The notes under the pieces were generated by a model. The model was not told where the DNA came from. It searched no databases and was given only the letters and a program-made list of their open reading frames with translations. A stretch of 5,554 bases of DNA from JBEKHI01 sp050012355 (GTDB lineage Bacteria > Actinomycetota > Actinomycetes > Streptosporangiales > Streptosporangiaceae), in contig JBEKHI010000494.1 of NCBI GenBank assembly GCA_050012355.1, positions 1-5,554 of the forward strand. The letters run 5' to 3'. Below, in pieces: positions 1-4,823 of the stretch. A program made the position numbers and the translations under genes. The first letter of the stretch is position 1. Every line of letters starts with the position of its first letter.

Positions 1-2003
1 CCGAGCTTCCATAGCACGTCCATCGCGGGCAGCACGATGTCCGGATCGCGCGGCGCGAGCGCTATCGCACGGAGCGCCGCCACCGCGGCCGCCGTCTCAT
101 CCCCGGCGCAGAACAGTACCTTCGCCACGTCCCGTTGCAGGCTGTCGTCGCGGGGCACCAACTCGGCGGCGGCGCGGAACGACGGTGCCGCGGCGCGCGC
201 CAGTTCGGTGGTCAGCCGCCCGGCCGACAGCACCTTGTACCCATAACGAGCGCTCAGCATGCCCAGCGCGCACCGCAGTCCCTCGCGCGGGAGTTCCGGT
301 AGCGCGGCGTGCCGCCGCAGCAGCGCGGGTGTTCCGGCGTCCCCGACGCCGCGCAGCAACGCCAGGTTCGCGAAGTACACGTCGAGCGCGAAGACAACGC
401 TGTCCGGATAGCCGAGCCCGGTGACGAGTTCGCGTGCCTGGCTGACCAGCGCCGCGTCGTTATGGCCGGCTTGTCGTGGTACTGGGCTTGGGGAGACGGC
501 GGCGGCCAGGCGGAGCAGCCGGCGCTCGGGCAGATCCGCGGGCACCGCGGCGGTGAACTGGGTCGCGGCGGCGAGCAGCCGCGTCGCCGCGCGCTCGTCA
601 CCGGAGGCGAGCGTCTCGGCCCAGAGCTGGATGGTTTCCCGGCAGCCGTCGCCGAACGTCCACCAGAAACTGGCCGCGCAGTAGTCCGTCGCCGCGTTCA
701 GCACCGGCTCGGCCCGCAACCGCGTGGCGAAGTCGGGGTGCTCGCGGGCGGCGGCGCGCCAGCGCTCGCGCGCGTGGTCCAGGTAACGGCGCGCGACGCG
801 GGACCTCATCGCCGCGAACGCGTCGTCGCGCAGCAGCCGGTCCCGCAGGTAGGCGGCGATCAGCGGGTCCAGTTCTCCCGCGCGGAGCATCGGAAGCCTA
901 GGGGTATGGAGGCCGAGGTCGGCGCAGATGGCGGACACCACCGGGTGTCCGGGGTGGCCACCGGTCATCGCGAGCACCGACAGGTAGAGCAGATCGGACT
1001 CGGCCAGCCGCCCGAGCAGCCGGTCGGTGAAGACGTGCAGCAGGTAGCCGGACGGCCAGTCGCCGCGCCGCAGCGCGATCGCGGCCAGCAGCGGGATTCC
1101 GAACGTCTCCTCGCGCAGCCAGCCCGCGGTGATGCGGTCATCGGCGGCCAGCTCGGCCAGCTCGGCGTCGGTGAACGGCCGCAGCTCGGCGAGCAGCACC
1201 GCGTCCGCGACCGGCCGCGACCACCGGGGCACCGGGTCGGCCGGGCTGCCGGGTCCCAGCCATTGCCCGCCGACCAGCCACAGCACCCGGTGGCCGCGCA
1301 GCGGCGCGACGAGCTCCGCGGTCAGGTAGTCCAGCTGCTCGCGCACGTGCTCGCAGCTGTCCTGCCAGATCACCAGCAAGCGCTTGGCCGCCATCCGCCG
1401 CAGGTCCGCGGTGAGCGCCCGGGCGAGATAGCCCGCCGGGTCGGCGAGCGCCGCGTACGCCTCATCGTCGACGAGATTCCTGGAGTGCAGCCAGCCAGCG
1501 AACCTGCGTTCCGCCGCGATGGCCAGTGCCTGGGCGAACTCTCCGGCGGCGTCCGCGATCGGCCCCGCGGGCAGCGCGCCGCGCGCGAGGTCGCCGATGC
1601 CGCGCACCGTGCTGGCGTCCTCGGCCTCCCGCCACCGCAGCGGATGCCTCGCGCGGTGCTGGTCGAGCGCGCTCAGCGCCGCCATCCGGGTGTGCTGGGC
1701 CCGCCGGAACGCGGTGGCGGCGCCGCACTGGTCATCGATCGCCTGCGCGATCCGCTGCGCGAAGCCGAGCCTGTCCTCGGGCGGCCCGTAGTCCCAGTCG
1801 AGCCGGACGACGACGGTTTTCGGCGGCAGCTTGGCGAGCAGTTGCGCGGCGAGCATCGACTTGCCGATACCGGAGACCCCGGTCAGCACGACCAGCGGCG
1901 TGCTCCCGCGCCCGGCCGCCTGCTCAGCGGCCTGCGCGGCGAACGCGGCCATGATGGGCCGCCGCCCGATGAACTCCTCCCCCGCCATACCCTCGCCCCC
2001 CAT
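1..2003 (-). CDS. P-loop (STAND/AAA-like) ATPase with TPR-like C-terminal region, 3' end outside window
   Basis: The frame is open from an ATG at 2003 to the left edge, giving 667 codons plus two bases; the C-terminus is missing. A Walker A loop GVSGIGKS lies at residues 42-49. A hydrophobic strand ending in acidic residues, LLVIWQD (about 209-215), is the best Walker B candidate. The middle is helical and rich in Leu, Ala and Arg. Near the visible end, two segments VPRD (616-619) and APRD (650-653) are exactly 34 residues apart, the TPR period. No DNA-binding domain precedes the ATPase, so any effector domain would lie in the missing part. This layout fits STAND-type NTPases, often regulators or signal sensors; the specific role is not recognised. 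A second ATG at 1988 (MAGEEF) follows a G-rich stretch and could be the true start, whereas ATG 2003 has GGAG 12 nt upstream. The start lies 51 bp after the esterase stop, suggesting co-transcription. Residues 505-511 have odd codons (see findings). Confidence 0.85.
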   Translation of the reverse strand, partial: MGGEGMAGEEFIGRRPIMAAFAAQAAEQAAGRGSTPLVVLTGVSGIGKSMLAAQLLAKLPPKTVVVRLDWDYGPPEDRLGFAQRIAQAIDDQCGAATAFRRAQHTRMAALSALDQHRARHPLRWREAEDASTVRGIGDLARGALPAGPIADAAGEFAQALAIAAERRFAGWLHSRNLVDDEAYAALADPAGYLARALTADLRRMAAKRLLVIWQDSCEHVREQLDYLTAELVAPLRGHRVLWLVGGQWLGPGSPADPVPRWSRPVADAVLLAELRPFTDAELAELAADDRITAGWLREETFGIPLLAAIALRRGDWPSGYLLHVFTDRLLGRLAESDLLYLSVLAMTGGHPGHPVVSAICADLGLHTPRLPMLRAGELDPLIAAYLRDRLLRDDAFAAMRSRVARRYLDHARERWRAAAREHPDFATRLRAEPVLNAATDYCAASFWWTFGDGCRETIQLWAETLASGDERAATRLLAAATQFTAAVPADLPERRLLRLAAAVSPSPVPRQAGHNDAALVSQARELVTGLGYPDSVVFALDVYFANLALLRGVGDAGTPALLRRHAALPELPREGLRCALGMLSARYGYKVLSAGRLTTELARAAAPSFRAAAELVPRDDSLQRDVAKVLFCAGDETAAAVAALRAIALAPRDPDIVLPAMDVLWKL

Positions 2004-2054
2004 GTTCAACGGTAACTCCGCGCCACGCACCGCGCCTGCAGCCCAGGCGGCGTG

Positions 2055-3560
2055 TCACGAGGGGAATCTCGAATATAAGTCCGGGAGCAGCGGGAGTGCT
2101 TCGAAGACGTGCCGTTCCCACAGGTGCATGGAGGTGTGCTCGGGGTACGGACCAGCCGACGCCGGGTCGCCGTACACCCGGGCGGTCCGGTGCGCCGCGG
2201 TGTACGGCTCCCATCCGGGCGAACCAGTCGCGGCGAACGACGCCCACTCCGAACGCATCAGGTCGCTCAGCGCGGTAAACGATTCTCCCGGGGTCTGGCC
2301 GATGATCTGGCCGGATATCCCATTAGGGTCCGACACGCCGAACACCATCGGCACGTCAAGCGAGTGACATGAGCCCAGCTCGGGCGCCGCGGGCGCGGGA
2401 CACGTGAGCTCGTAGAGGTACGCCGTGCCGCCGCCGACCGCGTGCGCCTGCGCGAGGTGCAGGGTCGGCATCCGGAACAGCCAGTCCGAGTACAGCCGCT
2501 CGTACAGGTCCGCCGCCGACAGCGACGGGTACGCGAAACGGTACTTGGACGGTGACGGAGCGAACGCCTCGAGCAGCGCCGAGGTGTCCTGCTCCGTTAT
2601 CTTGTCCAGCCTCCCGGACATCGCCAGGAAGATCCGGTACTCGTCGCGAGTATGGCCGATGAGCAGCCGGACGCCCCGCGACGCGCCATCCATCACCGCG
2701 CGCCACGGGGCGCGCGGCAGCACCTCCCCGTCCACCACCGGGGAGTACATGGTGTCGCAGAGGGCCAGCTGGCCCCACCGGGAAAACGAGCTCATCCGGG
2801 CGCCTACCGCGTCTCCGGCGGCCGACAGCTCGCTCGGGGGCAGCTTCGCGAACGTTTGCCGTTCGGCCGGGCCGACCCCCGCCTCGGCGCCGATCTCGCT
2901 GGCGACGTCGGCCGCGAGTTCCGTGGACAGGAACGTGCCCGGCAGGCTGCTCACGATGGCGTGGCTGAACAAGCCGTCCGCCGACGGCATCGCGAGCAGC
3001 GCGGCGACCAGGCCCGCGCCGGCCGACTCGCCAGCCACGGTGACGTTGGCCGGGTCGCCGCCGAACGCCCGCACGTTCTCCGCGATCCAGCGCAGCGCCG
3101 CGACCACATCGAGCAGCCCGCGGTTGGCCGGCGCGTCGGCGAGCTGCGCGAAGCCCTCCACGCCGAGCCGGTAATTGCAGGTCACGACCACCATGCCGTG
3201 CTGGGCGAGAGCGGTGCCGTCGTAGCCCGGCTGACTGGAGGAACCGCTGCGGTAGGCGCCGCCGTGGATCCACGTGAAGACCGGCAGACCGTCGTTATGG
3301 ACAGCTGGCGTCCATATGTTGAGGGTTAGCCAGTCGTCGCCGGCCGACGCGGCGGCCGGCCTCCCGGCGAACGCGGCCTGCGGCGCCGCCGGGCCGAAGG
3401 CCACGGCGTCGCGCACCCCGTCCCAGCGTTCCGGTGGCGCGGGCGCGGCGAAACGCAGCTCACCGACCGGCGGGCGCGCGTAAGGCAAGCCGCGGAATAT
3501 GTGGATCCCCGCCTGCTCTTGTCCGCGCACTCGCCCGTAGGCAGTATTTACCTCGGGCAC
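2055..3560 (-). CDS. Type-B carboxylesterase (para-nitrobenzyl esterase-like alpha/beta hydrolase)
   Basis: This 501-residue protein matches the carboxylesterase type-B family along its whole length. The N-terminal block FRGLPYARPPVGELRF (22-37) is typical. The oxyanion-hole motif HGGAY is at 99-103. The nucleophile is Ser179 in GESAG (177-181). The acid is most likely Glu307 in GHTRDE (302-307), and the His is His399 in the CHSLDVPMVFG block. The triad is therefore complete and the length is close to the usual 490-500 residues of bacterial pNB esterases. The family hydrolyses carboxylic esters; the natural substrate cannot be told from sequence. No signal peptide is visible, so the enzyme is probably cytoplasmic. 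The GTG start is supported by a strong Shine-Dalgarno six bases upstream. The gene follows the F420-type oxidoreductase by 20 bp and precedes the ATPase by 51 bp on the same strand. Leu495 is encoded by TTA and Arg498 by AGA, both rare in such genomes. Confidence 0.96.
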   Translation of the reverse strand: MPEVNTAYGRVRGQEQAGIHIFRGLPYARPPVGELRFAAPAPPERWDGVRDAVAFGPAAPQAAFAGRPAAASAGDDWLTLNIWTPAVHNDGLPVFTWIHGGAYRSGSSSQPGYDGTALAQHGMVVVTCNYRLGVEGFAQLADAPANRGLLDVVAALRWIAENVRAFGGDPANVTVAGESAGAGLVAALLAMPSADGLFSHAIVSSLPGTFLSTELAADVASEIGAEAGVGPAERQTFAKLPPSELSAAGDAVGARMSSFSRWGQLALCDTMYSPVVDGEVLPRAPWRAVMDGASRGVRLLIGHTRDEYRIFLAMSGRLDKITEQDTSALLEAFAPSPSKYRFAYPSLSAADLYERLYSDWLFRMPTLHLAQAHAVGGGTAYLYELTCPAPAAPELGSCHSLDVPMVFGVSDPNGISGQIIGQTPGESFTALSDLMRSEWASFAATGSPGWEPYTAAHRTARVYGDPASAGPYPEHTSMHLWERHVFEALPLLPDLYSRFPS

Positions 3561-3566
3561 GGGGTT

Positions 3567-3574
3567 CCTCCTCC
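3567..3574 (-). promoter_or_regulatory. Strong ribosome binding site of the esterase gene
   Basis: On the minus strand GGAGGAGG is followed by six bases and then the GTG at 3560. This near-consensus site decides the esterase start. It lies wholly inside the 20-bp gap after the oxidoreductase stop, so the two genes are probably translated from one message. Confidence 0.85.
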
Positions 3575-3580
3575 GTGGCG

Positions 3581-3991
3581 CTATGCCACGGGTTCGAGGA
3601 TAACGACCGGGATGATGCGCGGCGCGGCTTTCTGTACGTATTCACCGAACTGCGGCGCTCGCTCCACCTGGCGGGCGTAGATCACGTCGCGTTCCGTCGG
3701 CTCCGCGACGCGCGCCCGCGCCGCGATCGTCTCGTCGCCGACCTCGATGGTGACGTCCGGATGGGCGACCACGTTGCGGAACCAGTCGGGATGGACCGGC
3801 GCGCCGGCTTTGGATCCGAAGATCGCGTAGGTCTCGCCCACCTTCTGGTAGCCCAGCGGGGTCACTCGCTCCTTGCCGCTCTTCGCACCGGTATGGTGCA
3901 AGAGCAGCAGCGTCGCGTTCTCGAAGTTGCCGCCCACCTTGCCGTGGTTCGCGCGGAATTCCTCGATGACCGAGGCGTTGAAGTCTGTCAT
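3581..3991 (-). CDS. Nitroreductase-family deazaflavin (F420)-dependent oxidoreductase, Ddn-like
   Basis: This 136-residue protein carries the hallmarks of the actinobacterial F420H2-dependent quinone/nitro reductase family (Ddn-like split-barrel, Pfam F420H2_quin_red). Visible blocks are VIEEFRANHGKVGG (8-21), LLLLHHTGAKSGKERVTPL (28-46), FGSKAGAPVHPDWFRN (58-73) and the C-terminal RIIPVVILEP. Family members bind coenzyme F420 through the TGAKSG and SKAGAP region and pass hydride to quinones, nitro compounds or other enones; the substrate here is unknown. Length is normal for the family (about 130-150). The N-terminus aligns with the usual family start, supporting the ATG at 3991. No Shine-Dalgarno precedes it, but TACAAT ends eight bases upstream, as expected for a leaderless mRNA. 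It is the first gene of the probable minus-strand unit and diverges from the pentapeptide gene across 22 bp. It implies that the host makes F420. Confidence 0.95.
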   Translation of the reverse strand: MTDFNASVIEEFRANHGKVGGNFENATLLLLHHTGAKSGKERVTPLGYQKVGETYAIFGSKAGAPVHPDWFRNVVAHPDVTIEVGDETIAARARVAEPTERDVIYARQVERAPQFGEYVQKAAPRIIPVVILEPVA

Positions 3992-3999
3992 GAACTGAG

Positions 4000-4005
4000 A
4001 TTGTA
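4000..4005 (-). promoter_or_regulatory. Candidate -10 box (TACAAT) of a leaderless promoter for the oxidoreductase operon
   Basis: The minus strand reads TACAAT, one mismatch from TATAAT and a match to TANNNT, followed by eight bases and the ATG at 3991. Transcription would start at or next to the A of the ATG, giving a leaderless message. This agrees with the absence of a Shine-Dalgarno. No convincing -35 box is seen at 16-19 bp spacing. The box sits in the 22-bp divergent gap and touches the ribosome binding site of the opposite gene. Confidence 0.55.
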
Positions 4006-4010
4006 GGTGG
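4005..4010 (+). promoter_or_regulatory. Ribosome binding site of the pentapeptide-repeat gene
   Basis: AGGTGG, one mismatch from AGGAGG, lies three bases before the ATG at 4014 (six bases if only AGG pairs). Spacing is slightly short but the site supports this start; there is no other ATG in frame until residue 120. No good -10 or -35 for this gene is visible in the gap, so its promoter probably lies within the 5' end of the divergent oxidoreductase gene. Confidence 0.5.
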
Positions 4011-4013
4011 CTG

Positions 4014-4604
4014 ATGGGCTCCCGGCTGGAACCTGAAGGCGATTACGAGGCCGAGACGTTCGCTGATGAAGCCTTTAGCGACATAACGGCGGGTGGTGCC
4101 CGGTTCGCGGACTGCCAGCTCACCCGGGTGGCAATCGAGGACGCGAAACTCCGTCGCGCCCGGTTCGCCGACACGGTCTTTGCCGAAACGCGGCTGGTCA
4201 GCGTCGACCTTTCGGAGACCGGCTGGACCGGGGTCACGTTCACCGGTTGCGTGCTGGCGGGGGTGCAAGCGTTCAGTTCGGCGCTGCGCCGGGTGAAGTT
4301 CTCGCACTGCAAGCTGGACTCGGTCAACCTGCGCGACGCCACGCTCACCGACGTGCTGTTCGAGGACTGCATGATGCGGGCCACCGACTTCGGGTCCGCG
4401 AAGCTCACCCGGGTCCGGTTCGGCGGGTCACAGCTAGACGGTGCCGACTTCACCAAGGTGACCTGCTCCAGCGTGGACCTGCGGGGAGCGGACCTGGACA
4501 TCACCGCGGGCTTCGATTCCCTGCGCGGCGCGACAATCGACAGCGTCCAGCTGGTCTCGCTGGCCCCCTACCTCGCCCGCCACCTAGGCATCCGGGTGGA
4601 GTGA
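4014..4604 (+). CDS. Pentapeptide-repeat protein (right-handed quadrilateral beta-helix)
   Basis: This 196-residue protein has a central hydrophobic residue exactly every five positions from Phe31 to Leu161, 27 repeats with no break. Examples are ARFAD, AKLRR, VDLSE, VKFSH, VNLRD and ADFTK. This is the A(D/N)LXX pattern of pentapeptide-repeat proteins, which fold into a square beta-helix with four repeats (20 residues) per turn, here nearly seven turns. A short N-terminal acidic lead (1-20) and a C-terminal tail with LAPYLARHLGIRV (183-195) flank the helix. Size and fold resemble MfpA and Qnr proteins, which mimic DNA and protect gyrase. Counted charges give 29 acidic to 22 basic residues, only mildly acidic, so gyrase binding is possible but unproven. 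No signal peptide or membrane segment is seen. The gene stands alone on the plus strand between divergent and convergent neighbours, and is not in the conservon context usual for mfpA. Confidence 0.93.
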   Translation: MGSRLEPEGDYEAETFADEAFSDITAGGARFADCQLTRVAIEDAKLRRARFADTVFAETRLVSVDLSETGWTGVTFTGCVLAGVQAFSSALRRVKFSHCKLDSVNLRDATLTDVLFEDCMMRATDFGSAKLTRVRFGGSQLDGADFTKVTCSSVDLRGADLDITAGFDSLRGATIDSVQLVSLAPYLARHLGIRVE

Positions 4605-4616
4605 CGGCTGCGCGCG

Positions 4617-4640
4617 CCCGCGCCCGCGCCCGCGCCCGCG
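4617..4640. repeat. Hexanucleotide tandem repeat (CCCGCG)4
   Basis: Four perfect copies of CCCGCG, with partial copies on both sides (4611-4644), start a dozen bases after the pentapeptide gene's stop codon. Such a tract can slip and vary in copy number. In the frame of the upstream gene it would read Ala-Pro repeats. Confidence 0.9.
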
Positions 4641-4646
4641 CCGGAC

Positions 4647-4661
4647 ATATCCCTTATATCC
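4647..4661. repeat. Short AT-rich direct repeat ATATCC-CTT-ATATCC
   Basis: Two ATATCC copies separated by three bases form a small AT-rich island directly after the GC hexamer repeat. Centres are nine bases apart, so this is not an obvious helical-face operator. Function unknown. Confidence 0.45.
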
Positions 4662-4673
4662 GTCAGTAGCGGC

Positions 4674-4694
4674 GGATCGGTGGCTGACCGATTC
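4674..4694 (+). terminator. Candidate hairpin terminator downstream of the pentapeptide gene
   Basis: ATCGGT (4676-4681) and ACCGAT (4687-4692) form a perfect 6-bp stem with a GGCTG loop, extended by a G-T and a G-C pair to eight. A weakly T-rich stretch (TGGTTGG) follows but there is no true U-tract; many actinobacterial terminators lack one. The position 70 bp after the stop, between convergent genes, fits a terminator. The stem is short, so confidence is limited. Confidence 0.4.
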
Positions 4695-4696
4695 TG

Positions 4697-4713
4697 GTTG
4701 GTGCTGCACTAAC
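4697..4713. promoter_or_regulatory. Operator-like 17-bp dyad (GTTGGTGC-T-GCACTAAC)
   Basis: Eight-base arms about a central T are complementary except for one G-T position. As RNA the one-base spacer is too short for the full stem; as DNA it has the look of a dimeric regulator site. However, it lies between two gene 3' ends, where an operator would be unexpected. It may simply be part of the larger inverted-repeat element that follows. Confidence 0.3.
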
Positions 4714-4752
4714 AAGCCTCTTTGCTGGGTGGTGCAGCATTCACCAGCAAAG
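4702..4752. repeat. Two interleaved inverted repeats in the convergent gap
   Basis: TGCTGCAC (4702-4709) is the exact reverse complement of GTGCAGCA (4732-4739). CTTTGCTGG (4720-4728) is the exact reverse complement of CCAGCAAAG (4744-4752). The arms occur in the order a-b-a'-b', so each repeat has one arm in the loop of the other. The second hairpin alone (9-bp stem, 15-base loop) could serve as a terminator for the convergent mur gene. The arrangement could also mark a mobile-element remnant or a structured RNA. Confidence 0.7.
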
Positions 4753-4823
4753 CCGCGTCCCCGGCCGCAGCGATCACGAGCACCACTAGTACCAGCAGCA
4801 CCGCGAATGACTCGGGGCCGCGA

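Noticed and set aside
309..2015. A 568-codon plus-strand open frame opposite the ATPase gene
   Set aside because: It is antisense to the ATPase gene. The product is dominated by Arg, Gly, Pro and Gln with no recognisable motif, as expected from the complement of G/C-ending codons; the minus frame has Walker A and TPR spacing.
2356..3273. A 305-codon minus-strand frame inside the esterase region
   Set aside because: It is an alternative frame of the esterase and Arg/Gly-rich low-complexity; the esterase frame explains the sequence.
2425..3329. Long plus-strand frames (249 and 225 codons) across the esterase gene
   Set aside because: They are shadows of a clear carboxylesterase with its full triad; no family features are seen in the translations.
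3978..4006. A plus-strand promoter TTGAAG-17 bp-TTGTAG for the pentapeptide gene
   Set aside because: The -10 part matches TATAAT at only two positions, so it cannot be supported.
4702..4752. A classical H-type RNA pseudoknot or riboswitch
   Set aside because: The topology fits, but a 4-base linker across an 8-bp stem is sterically poor, and the element lies after gene ends rather than before a start. It is kept as interleaved repeats only.
4605..4823. A tRNA gene, CRISPR array or attachment site in the convergent gap
   Set aside because: No cloverleaf or T-loop sequence, no regularly spaced repeats with unique spacers, and no adjacent integrase or tRNA were seen.
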